NCBI GenBank assembly: GCA_016873165.1
Contig: VGXV01000006.1
Location: forward strand, 1 to 64,000
Source of the DNA: Planctomycetota bacterium
GTDB taxonomy: Bacteria > Planctomycetota > Brocadiia > Brocadiales > Brocadiaceae
Direction of reading: 5' to 3'
DNA length: 64,000 nucleotides
Part shown: positions 27,721-36,867 of the stretch, piece by piece
Position numbering within the stretch: position 1 is the first letter of the stretch
How the letters are laid out: each line of letters starts with the position of its first letter
The notes under the pieces: generated by a model
Database searches by the model: none
Seen by the model: the letters and a program-made list of their open reading frames with translations, nothing else
Told to the model about the DNA's origin: nothing
Position numbers and translations under genes: made by a program

Positions 27721-28428
27721 CTAACTTAAGTATTTTTTTGCCATTGCATAGCGTTCCGGTGTTCCAATATCAAAAAGTTGTTCCTGCGTTTTGAAACCAT
27801 AAATTAATTTTAGATTAACCATATTCGGGAATAAATCAAATTCAAGGGAATACTTCTTGTTTTCCGGTATAAATGAAAAAATATTTCTATTAAAAATATA
27901 TATCCCGGCATTTATAAAATTTGTATCATTCGTTCTCATCTTCTCATGAAATCCGGTAATTCTCCCATTATCCTCCAATTTTGTTATGCCACAATCATCG
28001 GATTTATCTTTTCTAATCAGAGCAATACTTGCAAAAGCATTTTTTAACAGATGGAATTTAAAGAATTCTTGTATATTAATTTTGCATAGTGAGTCACCAT
28101 TTATCGCCAAAAAAATGTCACTCTGAATTAACGTCTCTGCCTTTTTTATCGCGCCTGCAGTTCCCATTGCCTCTGTTTCTTCAGAAAATATAAATTTCAA
28201 TGCACTATTTTTATTTTCATAATAATTTCTGATCACATCTCCTTTGTAACCGGTACACAAGATGTACCTTGAAAATCCAAAGCTGCTTATATAATCAATA
28301 AGGATATCCAAAAATGGTTTCCCATTTATTTCGGCCATTGGTTTTGGAATATTATTAATGACTTCTCTAAGCCTTGTTCCATAACCGCCGCAAAGTATTA
28401 TCACATCACTATCATGTAAAGTAAGCAT
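27721..28428 (-). CDS. hddC: Sugar-1-phosphate nucleotidyltransferase, HddC-like
   Basis: 235 residues with ILCGGYGTRL, NNIPKPMAEINGKP and INGDSL, the nucleotidyltransferase signature. Adjacent to the heptose kinase gene, it most likely makes GDP-D-glycero-alpha-D-manno-heptose from heptose 1-phosphate and GTP. The nucleotide preference is inferred from the neighbour. It ends the sugar-activation pair; 12 bp separate it from the kinase gene. Confidence 0.85.
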   Translation of the reverse strand: MLTLHDSDVIILCGGYGTRLREVINNIPKPMAEINGKPFLDILIDYISSFGFSRYILCTGYKGDVIRNYYENKNSALKFIFSEETEAMGTAGAIKKAETLIQSDIFLAINGDSLCKINIQEFFKFHLLKNAFASIALIRKDKSDDCGITKLEDNGRITGFHEKMRTNDTNFINAGIYIFNRNIFSFIPENKKYSLEFDLFPNMVNLKLIYGFKTQEQLFDIGTPERYAMAKKYLS

Positions 28429-28440
28429 TTTACACTATAA

Positions 28441-29544
28441 TCACAACGTTTGAGCAGAACAAGACTCCTCTTTAATCTTTACTTTTTTCTTCGTTTTTTG
28501 AGGTATATTTTCTTTATTGATCTCGTTATCACTATTATTCGACACTATTCCCAAATCTTCCGGTTGATACACAATTATTTGGGTACCGTTATTTTCAAAT
28601 TTAAACGGAACTAATAGCAATTTGTTTAATTTTTCTTTGATTTTTTGCTGATCTTCCGGACGTGCAAAAAGCAACATAAAGCCTCCACCGCCTGCGCCGA
28701 TTAATTTACCGCCAATCGCCCCGGCAGATTGTGCTGCATCATATATACTATCAATATCCGGATTAGACACTTTGTCTGACAGGCTTTTTTTCAACTTCCA
28801 TGATTCATGCAAAAGTTTTCCGAATTCAGTAATGTCTCTTGATTCATTATTAAGTATTGTTAATGCTTCTTCCACCATTTGCCGAATAATCCACAATTCA
28901 TGTCTCTTTTTATCAATATTTTCTACCTTGCTCTTGGCAATATCAGAAGCATACCTTGAAAATCCTGTAAAAAAGAACATTAAATGTTTTTGCAACAATA
29001 ATAATTTGTCCGAATTGATTATTATAGGATTGATTTGAAATGTGTAAGTGTTATTAAATATTATTTTATTAAATCCGCCAAATGATGCTAAAACCTGATC
29101 TTGAGAACCAACATACTCCTTTATAATATCTTGTTCTATTTTTATAGCATCATGAGCCAGTTGAGCCTTCGTTGGCATCATGCCTTTTAAGGCATATAAC
29201 GCATGCAACAATCCAACCGTAAATGCAGAACTCGATCCAAGTCCGGTCATTTTCGGCAAATCACCGTCATGATGAATTTCCAGTCCATCTTTTATGTTCA
29301 TAAATTGCAACGTAGCTTTTACTGAAGGGTGTTGTATTTCTGAAACATCTTTTACCGATTCAATTTTAGAATATACAATTCTGTGTTTATGCTCAAAAAA
29401 AGGGGGTAAATATCTGCACGTAATATAACAATATTTATCTATTGTTGTTGCAAGAACAGCACCCTCATTTTCCTTATACCAACCAGGGTAGTCCGTACCT
29501 CCTCCAAAAAATGATATTCTAAATGGTGTTCTGCTGATTATCAT
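28441..29544 (-). CDS. hddA: GHMP kinase, D-glycero-D-manno-heptose 7-phosphate kinase (HddA)
   Basis: 367 residues. RTPFRISFFGGGTDYP at the N-terminus and TGLGSSSAFTVG (ATP loop) identify the HddA-type GHMP kinases, which phosphorylate heptose 7-phosphate at O1. About 30 extra residues at the C-terminus are charged and low in complexity (KKKVKIK). With HddC it forms the GDP-heptose branch; gmhA and gmhB for the earlier and intermediate steps are not in the window. Confidence 0.9.
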   Translation of the reverse strand: MIISRTPFRISFFGGGTDYPGWYKENEGAVLATTIDKYCYITCRYLPPFFEHKHRIVYSKIESVKDVSEIQHPSVKATLQFMNIKDGLEIHHDGDLPKMTGLGSSSAFTVGLLHALYALKGMMPTKAQLAHDAIKIEQDIIKEYVGSQDQVLASFGGFNKIIFNNTYTFQINPIIINSDKLLLLQKHLMFFFTGFSRYASDIAKSKVENIDKKRHELWIIRQMVEEALTILNNESRDITEFGKLLHESWKLKKSLSDKVSNPDIDSIYDAAQSAGAIGGKLIGAGGGGFMLLFARPEDQQKIKEKLNKLLLVPFKFENNGTQIIVYQPEDLGIVSNNSDNEINKENIPQKTKKKVKIKEESCSAQTL

Positions 29545-29674
29545 GGTACATGCCTCCCGTTATCTATCATTTATACAATTTAGCAGTAATCATTACTTAT
29601 GTATTTAAGTCATTTAAATAAATTAAAATTCTTGCCTCATGTCACTATAGTTTTATTTAATTTACTCTTAACAG

Positions 29675-30610
29675 TCAATTTGAAACAAAATTGATTATTT
29701 CCTTTTCTATACTACGCTTGTCGATTCCATAATATCCCCGAATAACTTCTCTACCACCATATTTATAACAATAGTGTTTTTCAACCGGTATGCCCAATCG
29801 TTTTACAGGAATTAAAATATTATGGTCGTTTAATATTTCACATATAGTACTGCCAAGACCTCCCGGCAAGAAATGTTCTTCCAAGCTTATTAATTTTTTT
29901 GCCTTTCTAATTTTTTTAATGAAAGTATCCGTATTTATCGGGATTTTGTATACATCAATAACACCAACATTGATCTTTTTCTTTTCGAGTTGAAGTGCTA
30001 TTTCCAGCGCCGTGTGTACCATGCTCCCGGTTGCAGCAATATATATATCATTGCTTTCTTTTATAACAGAAACACCTTCGGAAAAGTTTGAATCTGAGTG
30101 GTAGATATCAGGAAATAACAGCCTATCCAATCTAACATAATTTGTAGTTTTCATATTATATGAAATATCTGCAAATGCTGTAGCCATAACACTGTCAGTT
30201 ATACTACAGATTTCAATCCTTGGCATGGCTCTCATAATGGCAATGTCTTCAGTAATATGATGAGTAGGACCAGAGTCTTCATAACCAAATCCTGCTCCAA
30301 CGCCAACAAGTGTAATCGGATTGTTCATGATGGCATTTAATACTCTTGTTTGCTCAAGGCATCGTAAAACCAAAAAAGGGGCAATTGCATAAACAAATAC
30401 TTTTTTCCCTGTCATACAAAGACCTGCGGCAATAAGCAACGCATTCTGCTCTGCAATACCAGCGTTAATAAATTGAGAAGGCAAATCTCTTCTAAAATTA
30501 TCAAGTGCAGGGGCACCCATATCGGCAGAAATAACAACAAGATTACGTTGTTCTTTTGCAATTTCGTATATTCTCGTCCAAAAAGCATCTCTTTGCGATA
30601 TATTACTCAT
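29675..30610 (-). CDS. Split transketolase, C-terminal (pyrimidine-binding) subunit
   Basis: 311 residues with the Pyr domain including GIAEQNALLIAAGL (catalytic Glu that activates thiamine diphosphate) and the C-terminal transketolase domain. It starts inside the end of the N-terminal subunit gene (8-bp overlap), so the two are translationally coupled. Split transketolases occur in archaea and in sugar-biosynthesis clusters. In this cluster it is likelier to act on an activated or branched sugar than in central metabolism (inference). Confidence 0.92.
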   Translation of the reverse strand: MSNISQRDAFWTRIYEIAKEQRNLVVISADMGAPALDNFRRDLPSQFINAGIAEQNALLIAAGLCMTGKKVFVYAIAPFLVLRCLEQTRVLNAIMNNPITLVGVGAGFGYEDSGPTHHITEDIAIMRAMPRIEICSITDSVMATAFADISYNMKTTNYVRLDRLLFPDIYHSDSNFSEGVSVIKESNDIYIAATGSMVHTALEIALQLEKKKINVGVIDVYKIPINTDTFIKKIRKAKKLISLEEHFLPGGLGSTICEILNDHNILIPVKRLGIPVEKHYCYKYGGREVIRGYYGIDKRSIEKEIINFVSN

Positions 30611-31439
30611 TAGCGTATCTCCTATTCAAACATTGTCTTGCGTATTCCGCATCTTTTCCTTTTGGCGCAAGTCCATGCCATAAAGGATTATTAGAAACAT
30701 GTTCCACTCCTTCACCTTTTGTGGTATCTGCAATAATTACTAAAGGTTTGGATGACCTTCGGGATCGTAAGTTACTTAATGCGGACAGAAGACTTTCAAA
30801 TGAGTGGCCATCTATTCTTTGCGTATCCCAACCAAACGATTTCCATTTATCCTCTAACGGTTCTAATGCAATGAGATTTTCAGTAAAGTCGGTTACACAC
30901 AGGTAATTTCTATCGATAATAGCGATAAGGTTATTTAATCTGTTATGGCTTGCAAACATAGCAGTTTCCCAAATAGAACCTTCATAACATTCTCCATCCC
31001 CTAAAAGTGCAAATACTAAATAAAGGTCTCTATCCATTTTTGCTCCCAAAGCAATACCGGCAGCAATTCCAAGCCCAAGCCCCAGAGAACCTGATGTAAT
31101 TTCCACTCCAGGAACATCGTTTTGCAAATGAACCCCGAATATTCCTCCTTTTTGTGCAAATTTATCTAATTCACTCTTTTTATAATAGCCTGCATCTGCA
31201 AGGATGGCATAGAGAGCCGGACTTGCCTGTCCCTTGCTTAAAATAAATCTATCTCTTTTTTCACAGGTAGGATTTTGCGGCACATGATTTAAAATATTGC
31301 CATAATATAGCGCAACCAGAATATCAATGCAGGACAAAGAGGAAGTTACGTGCCCTGTTCCTGCTTTTATGCACATCTCCAGCATGGACTTTCTGATCTC
31401 ATACGACTTTTTTTTAAGCATTGGAATTAGCTTATTCAT
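30603..31439 (-). CDS. Split transketolase, N-terminal (TPP diphosphate-binding) subunit
   Basis: 278 residues with the thiamine diphosphate/magnesium motif GDGECYEGSIWETAMFASHN (about 145-170). It pairs with the overlapping C-terminal subunit gene. The complex would move two-carbon ketol units between sugars. Its neighbours (a ColD-like dehydrase, GDP-heptose enzymes) recall branched-sugar pathways in which a TPP enzyme adds a carbon unit to a 4-keto deoxysugar. Confidence 0.92.
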   Translation of the reverse strand: MNKLIPMLKKKSYEIRKSMLEMCIKAGTGHVTSSLSCIDILVALYYGNILNHVPQNPTCEKRDRFILSKGQASPALYAILADAGYYKKSELDKFAQKGGIFGVHLQNDVPGVEITSGSLGLGLGIAAGIALGAKMDRDLYLVFALLGDGECYEGSIWETAMFASHNRLNNLIAIIDRNYLCVTDFTENLIALEPLEDKWKSFGWDTQRIDGHSFESLLSALSNLRSRRSSKPLVIIADTTKGEGVEHVSNNPLWHGLAPKGKDAEYARQCLNRRYANE

Positions 31440-31462
31440 ACAGCCGTGCTCCTTATTTAAGA

Positions 31463-32956
31463 TTAATCACCTAAAATTCTCCTTTTCACATTTACATTGA
31501 TCATTTTCTCCAAATGTTTCTTTACTTTTTCTCCAAATTTTTTCTCAATCATCATCATATAATCAGAATTAGTGTAATATTTAAAAAAAGCTTCATCACG
31601 AAATTTTAGCACGTCTCGATCCAACAAGTATTTGGTTGGTAATGGCTGTGTGTCATAACCAAGTTGTGAAAAACCCGCCCATGTTTTCGGCAAATAACCC
31701 TCCTTTTTTGACGCCCATGCATATAATTCAGAACCGGGATATGCCATTACTGTATAAAAATTCACAAATTCACAATTTAACGCCAAAGCCTGATCCAAAG
31801 TTTCTTTCATAGTTTCCACGGTATCTTCCGGCAAACCAAACATATAATTTCCAAGCACGTAAATATCGTGAGACTGTATTTCTTTTACAATGTCTTGTAT
31901 ATCCTTATTTATATTCTTATTGACATTTGCCCTTACCTTTTCATTTGCAGATTCAATGCCAAGGCATATCCAATTAATTCCGGCTTTTTTTAATTTTATG
32001 AGTAGAGATTTTTTGATTGTATCTACTCTGCCGTATACCCAAATGTTTAAATCGTAATTTCTTTCAATTACCAAATCGCAAAATTTTTCTACTCTTTGCG
32101 GTGATAAGATAAAAAGTTCATCGTCAAATCTTATATTCTTAACCTTATACTTTTTTACCAATGTATCAATCCATGAAACAACTTTTTCCATTGACCAATA
32201 TCTAATTCCCGGTTTGCCAAATAGAGCGTTAATACAGCAATAATGACAGGAATATGGACATCCCAAAGAGGTATTCATCGCCACATAAGGAGTTCTTACA
32301 TCCGAAAAATCATCCCTGACGCTTTTTTCGAAATCTTGGAAACAATGCATATTATGAGCTCTATAGTTGCTCAACTCAGGAAGCAAGTCCCATGCGTATC
32401 CATCTAATTCAGCATCCAAATTACTAATTATCGGTGCGGGCATGGTATGATGAATAGAATCTTTATTTTTATACCACAATCCTTTTACCGTCTGAATATT
32501 CTCCTTCCCTTTAAGATAGCGAAGAAGCCCCTCTATAGTATATGCACCCTCTCCTTGAGCTACATAATCAACACATTCAGTTTTGAGTGTTAGTTCCGGC
32601 AATGCGGATGGGTGAATTCCCCCCATAAGAATATGTACATCTTTATTATACTCTTTAATATCTTTTGTAATTTTACCGGCAGAAGGCATTGTTTGAGTGG
32701 ATGCAGATGGATTATGCCCATATACCATAATTACAATAAGATTAGGGTTATAATGCGTTATCAATTCTTTTGCAATGTTCTCATTCCATCCTTTTACGTT
32801 TACATCGTATATTGCCGTACTGTATCCCTTATTTCTTACGTAATTGGCCAGTAATAATGTCCAGGAAGGAGTGGCAATTGCAGTAAATTCTTTAGCTAAG
32901 TCCTGATAGTTTCCTTTATGATTGCCGGGGTGGATAAATAATACATCAATATCCAT
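31463..32956 (-). CDS. B12-binding domain radical SAM protein
   Basis: 497 residues: an N-terminal cobalamin-binding-type domain (about 1-145) and a radical SAM domain with the cluster motif CPYSCHYC (C233, C237, C240). The arrangement is that of BchE/methyltransferase class B proteins, which methylate or rearrange unactivated carbons. Lying among sugar genes, it may C-methylate or otherwise modify a sugar; the substrate cannot be read from the sequence. It is 23 bp upstream of the transketolase pair. Confidence 0.9.
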   Translation of the reverse strand: MDIDVLFIHPGNHKGNYQDLAKEFTAIATPSWTLLLANYVRNKGYSTAIYDVNVKGWNENIAKELITHYNPNLIVIMVYGHNPSASTQTMPSAGKITKDIKEYNKDVHILMGGIHPSALPELTLKTECVDYVAQGEGAYTIEGLLRYLKGKENIQTVKGLWYKNKDSIHHTMPAPIISNLDAELDGYAWDLLPELSNYRAHNMHCFQDFEKSVRDDFSDVRTPYVAMNTSLGCPYSCHYCCINALFGKPGIRYWSMEKVVSWIDTLVKKYKVKNIRFDDELFILSPQRVEKFCDLVIERNYDLNIWVYGRVDTIKKSLLIKLKKAGINWICLGIESANEKVRANVNKNINKDIQDIVKEIQSHDIYVLGNYMFGLPEDTVETMKETLDQALALNCEFVNFYTVMAYPGSELYAWASKKEGYLPKTWAGFSQLGYDTQPLPTKYLLDRDVLKFRDEAFFKYYTNSDYMMMIEKKFGEKVKKHLEKMINVNVKRRILGD

Positions 32957-32972
32957 ATCTTTTCACTTTTCC

Positions 32973-33908
32973 CTAATATTGATTCATGAAATACTTGTAA
33001 GTATGTCTCAATCCTTCTATCAAAGCTGTAGAAGGTTTCCAGCCTAAATTTAAAAATCCTGAACTATCAAGAAGTTTTCTGGAAGCGCCATCAGGTTTAG
33101 TAATATCCCATTCAATCTTACCTTCAAACCCAACGATTTCAGCTATAATCTTAGCAAGCTCCTTTATGGTACAATCAATGCCTGTCCCTATATTATAATG
33201 CGTATTTTGAAGACGTTCCGCGTTTTTCATAGCAAAAACGGAAGCGTCAGCAACATCCTCACTATAGATAAACTCTCTTCTCGGATTACCGCTTCCCCAT
33301 AAAATAACGTTATTTTCTTTTTTAACTTTGGCTTCGTGAAACTTTCTTATTAAAGCGGGAATAACATGTGAGCTATTTGTATCAAAATTATCGTTTGGGC
33401 CATACATCGTATTTGGTATAAGAGCAATAAATCTATTAGCTTTATATTGCCTGTTGCTCGATCTGCATGCAATAATTCCGGCAATTTTCGCTATTGCATA
33501 AGCCTCACTTGTCTGCTCTATTTCTCCCGTTAGTAAATATTCTTCTTTTATTGGTTGAGAACAATTTTTGGGATATGCACACGAGGAACCATAAAAAACA
33601 AGATTTCTTACATTATATTTTAAGGATGCCTCAAACACATTATCCTGAATAGCAATATTTGCATGCAAAAAAGTTGCAGGATAAGTTTTGTTTGCAATAA
33701 TACCACCTGTTAATCCGGCACACAAAAACACATATTCCGGCTGTTCAGTTTTGAAAAATGCCTCTACCATCTCTTGTCTTGTTAAATCAAGCTCCGCATG
33801 ATTTCTCGTAACGATTTTTAAGTAGCCTTCTAATTTTAATAGCTTCAACAATGCGGAACCCAAAAGCCCTGTATGCCCAGCAACATAAATCTTACTGGCT
33901 TTATCCAT
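32973..33908 (-). CDS. GDP-L-fucose synthase-like NAD(P)-dependent epimerase/reductase
   Basis: 311 residues of the short-chain dehydrogenase fold: GHTGLLGSA (NADP binding), SSCAYPKNCSQPIKEEYLLTG and YAIAK (Tyr and Lys of the active site), the pattern of GDP-4-keto-6-deoxymannose 3,5-epimerase/4-reductase. It would act on a 4-keto GDP-sugar, made by a GDP-mannose or GDP-heptose 4,6-dehydratase; that enzyme is absent here except as a dead fragment at 55286. A GDP-heptose derivative is a possible substrate. Confidence 0.88.
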   Translation of the reverse strand: MDKASKIYVAGHTGLLGSALLKLLKLEGYLKIVTRNHAELDLTRQEMVEAFFKTEQPEYVFLCAGLTGGIIANKTYPATFLHANIAIQDNVFEASLKYNVRNLVFYGSSCAYPKNCSQPIKEEYLLTGEIEQTSEAYAIAKIAGIIACRSSNRQYKANRFIALIPNTMYGPNDNFDTNSSHVIPALIRKFHEAKVKKENNVILWGSGNPRREFIYSEDVADASVFAMKNAERLQNTHYNIGTGIDCTIKELAKIIAEIVGFEGKIEWDITKPDGASRKLLDSSGFLNLGWKPSTALIEGLRHTYKYFMNQY

Positions 33909-33958
33909 TCATTCGTTTTCCCGGATTATCAATTTTATCCATCTTCTGCTTCATACTA

Positions 33959-34906
33959 TCACACATTCGAATATTTGCTATTAGTAATAATCGTATAGCC
34001 CTTAATCAATTCTTTAATCCCCATTTCAAGTGAATAAATGGGCTTAAATCCCGTCTTTTCTATTTTCTCATTTGATACTATATAGTCCCTTTTATCAGGA
34101 TCTTCACCTACCGGCGACTCTAAATATACAAAATCAGGCAACTGTTTTTTTATTTCCGCGCATAATTCCAGCTTAGAAAGATTTGCATCGGACAGCCCTA
34201 CATTGTATGGCTCGTTTTTCATAGTATTGAAATTGTCAATAGCATGAATAAATGCCCTTGCCACATCACGGATGTGAATGTAATTTCTTTTAAAATGACC
34301 TTCGAAGATTACTACAAACCGGTCCTTAACTGCCCTATAAACAAAATCGTTCACTAGTAAATCAAGCCTCATGCGCGGCGACATGCCAAATACAGTTGCA
34401 AGTCTGAAACTTATGGAATTCTCCCTTTCCAGGACTATTGATTCTGCTTCTACTTTAGCCCTGCCATATAAAGTAATCGGTTTTAACGGTGTTTCTTCCG
34501 TGCAATATACATCTTTTTGGCCTATACCATAACCACTGTTCGTTGTTGGAATAATTATCCCCTGTTCTTTTGATGCCAGTTTTACCAGCAAAGCCGCAGC
34601 GTCTTTAATAGTAGTTATTGTCCCTATTTTGTCCCTGCTGCAAAGAGGGGCCCCCACCAATGCAGCTAAAGGAATAATATAATCCAGTTTTTTTAGGAGA
34701 CGTTTAAGCAGTTCTTCATCTCTTGTATCTCCCCTAACAACCTCAAAATTATTATCCGCACAACATTCAAGCAAAGAGTTTTGGCCAAACATAAAATTAT
34801 CCAAAACGGTAACCTTATGCCCTAATTTCAGCAATTCAGGAACCAACACAGATCCAAGATAACCGGCTCCGCCCGTTACTAAAATATTCTTCGCATCATT
34901 TGCCAT
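33959..34906 (-). CDS. NAD-dependent sugar epimerase/dehydratase
   Basis: 315 residues, extended SDR: TGGAGYLGSVL (NAD), LAALVG, TNSGYGIG and YGRAK (catalytic Tyr/Lys). It resembles the broad UDP-glucose 4-epimerase/dehydratase group often found in heptose and surface-glycan clusters. The substrate is unknown. It runs 50 bp upstream of the fucose synthase-like gene and probably feeds the same sugar pathway. Confidence 0.87.
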   Translation of the reverse strand: MANDAKNILVTGGAGYLGSVLVPELLKLGHKVTVLDNFMFGQNSLLECCADNNFEVVRGDTRDEELLKRLLKKLDYIIPLAALVGAPLCSRDKIGTITTIKDAAALLVKLASKEQGIIIPTTNSGYGIGQKDVYCTEETPLKPITLYGRAKVEAESIVLERENSISFRLATVFGMSPRMRLDLLVNDFVYRAVKDRFVVIFEGHFKRNYIHIRDVARAFIHAIDNFNTMKNEPYNVGLSDANLSKLELCAEIKKQLPDFVYLESPVGEDPDKRDYIVSNEKIEKTGFKPIYSLEMGIKELIKGYTIITNSKYSNV

Positions 34907-35038
34907 AGTTTTTTCTCCATTCCATTAAAACTTCAGGGGAATTATCCGTCTTTAATTTCTTTGCAAAAACAGTATTGAAATACTTTATGCCATGAAATAA
35001 TATTTTATATTTCAATCTAGTATGTAATTATCCCGGTT

Positions 35039-36745
35039 TTATAACTCACCCGCTTTCCCACCAAATAAATTAATGTCATTCAAACCTTCATCATAATCGC
35101 CGCCATTTGCATGGTGTAAAGTAATTTCTGCGATTCTTTTTATTCTGGCATCAGCATTATGAAATTTGCGAACTTTATGATATCCAGACAATGCTATCTC
35201 TCTGGCTTTTTCAGGATTTTGTAAATAATAGTTATATTTATCTTCCAGTTCTTCAAAAGTCTTGTAATAAACAATATCTTTTCCATCTTCAAACAGCCAT
35301 CTGCTCTTTGCCATCCCTTCTTCTTCCAAATGACAAAAACACAATCTCTTGCACGCCATATATTCAAAAGTTTTTCCTACCATTCCTTTTGAAGTAGCGC
35401 CTCCCGGATTAATAAGGATTTTAAACTTATTTATAAGCTTTACATATTCCATTATATCTTCTGTCAAATCCTTACACCTTTTGGCATGGGCAATTTGAAT
35501 TATTTTATTTTTGTCTTTGCTAAAAAAATCATATCTTCCGTGTAATGAACCAATAAAACCCATTTTGTCATACACAGGACTATCAATATCATCAAAAAAT
35601 TCTGTATGTGTCCAAGATGGCAGCCAGTAGGATAGCATACCTGGAATTTTACCCATATCACTACCAATTACGAAAAAACACATATTGTAATATTTTGAAT
35701 TCTCTAAAGCAGCATTATAATAAAAGGCGGAACCACTCCTTGTAATTAAAGACTCTGTATTTATATTTGCAACATATTGGTTTCCATTAATCATTTTAAG
35801 GAAAAACAATACCGGTTCCCAATCACCATTAATACATATGATGGGATATTTTAACATCTCTTCGAAATTTAAAGGATCATCATGATCGTAACAATACGCG
35901 TAATGCAAAAGACCATTTCTTTCAAATGTTCTCTTGAATAATTCATGCCATGTGTAAATACCAGATGGAGGGTCTCCATAAATGAGATTGACTTTATCGT
36001 ATTTTTTATCATTCTTGCAAAATTTTAATGGTGCTTGTTCCTGATTATTTCTTTTTAACTCATTGTAAGCTTGGGCTAACGCATTGTTGTTTTGATTTTC
36101 TTTTATTATTTCATCAAAAATCATTAACCCATTTCTGTAATTATTGGAATCAATAATTGCTTGTTTAAAACTTTCTAAATAAACTCTGTTTATTTCGTTT
36201 TTTAGTGCCCTTGCAAAGTTAACAAATGCCTTATTTTTTAAACCTTCCATCCATTGTACTATTCCTATGTTGTGATAACCTGATCCAGAATCTCTCCCAA
36301 ATCTAATAGCTTGTTCAAAATATTCTTTTGCTTCTTCTAATTTCATTTTTTCCAGAGCAAGTTCCCCCAAGATGTTCATTGAAAGCGTAATATAATTATC
36401 GAATCCAATCGTTAACAATCCTCTTACAAAACTATTTTTTGGATTCATTGTTTCATCTACAGTGTTTTTATGATCTATTTTAATATGCGAAAGAATTGCT
36501 ACTACTTTATCCCGAATATCTTTCCGATTAGGCAATTTCTTATAGAGAGTTATATATAATTTAAAAGCCTCTGATAACATTCCTAATTTAAATTCTACAT
36601 CAGCAACCATCTCAACAATCTCTAAATCTTTCGGATACAGTTTCAATAAACGAACCAATACTTTTAACGCTTCGTTATGTTTTTCAATCCGAATTAATTC
36701 TTTTATCTCATTTTTAATCTGAATTAACTCTAGTTCGTTTCTCAT
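35039..36745 (-). CDS. TPR protein with CgeB-like glycosyltransferase domain
   Basis: 568 residues. The N-terminal part (about 10-225) is TPR-like; the C-terminal part (about 260-550) is a GT-B type domain of the CgeB/DUF3880-like group, with INPGGATSKGMVGKTFEYMACK and the final KAREIALSGYHKVRKFH. It is probably a glycosyltransferase with its own acceptor-recruiting module. It is separated from the epimerase gene by 132 bp. Confidence 0.8.
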   Translation of the reverse strand: MRNELELIQIKNEIKELIRIEKHNEALKVLVRLLKLYPKDLEIVEMVADVEFKLGMLSEAFKLYITLYKKLPNRKDIRDKVVAILSHIKIDHKNTVDETMNPKNSFVRGLLTIGFDNYITLSMNILGELALEKMKLEEAKEYFEQAIRFGRDSGSGYHNIGIVQWMEGLKNKAFVNFARALKNEINRVYLESFKQAIIDSNNYRNGLMIFDEIIKENQNNNALAQAYNELKRNNQEQAPLKFCKNDKKYDKVNLIYGDPPSGIYTWHELFKRTFERNGLLHYAYCYDHDDPLNFEEMLKYPIICINGDWEPVLFFLKMINGNQYVANINTESLITRSGSAFYYNAALENSKYYNMCFFVIGSDMGKIPGMLSYWLPSWTHTEFFDDIDSPVYDKMGFIGSLHGRYDFFSKDKNKIIQIAHAKRCKDLTEDIMEYVKLINKFKILINPGGATSKGMVGKTFEYMACKRLCFCHLEEEGMAKSRWLFEDGKDIVYYKTFEELEDKYNYYLQNPEKAREIALSGYHKVRKFHNADARIKRIAEITLHHANGGDYDEGLNDINLFGGKAGEL

Positions 36746-36867
36746 AATTAAACAATTAATGCAAATTTGCTATAATTAAAATACAACCAAAAGAGTGCCC
36801 ATCCTTTTCACTCTTAATCTATACTTTCATAAGCTATAAATTGATAATGTTTGTAGCATGATAATTT

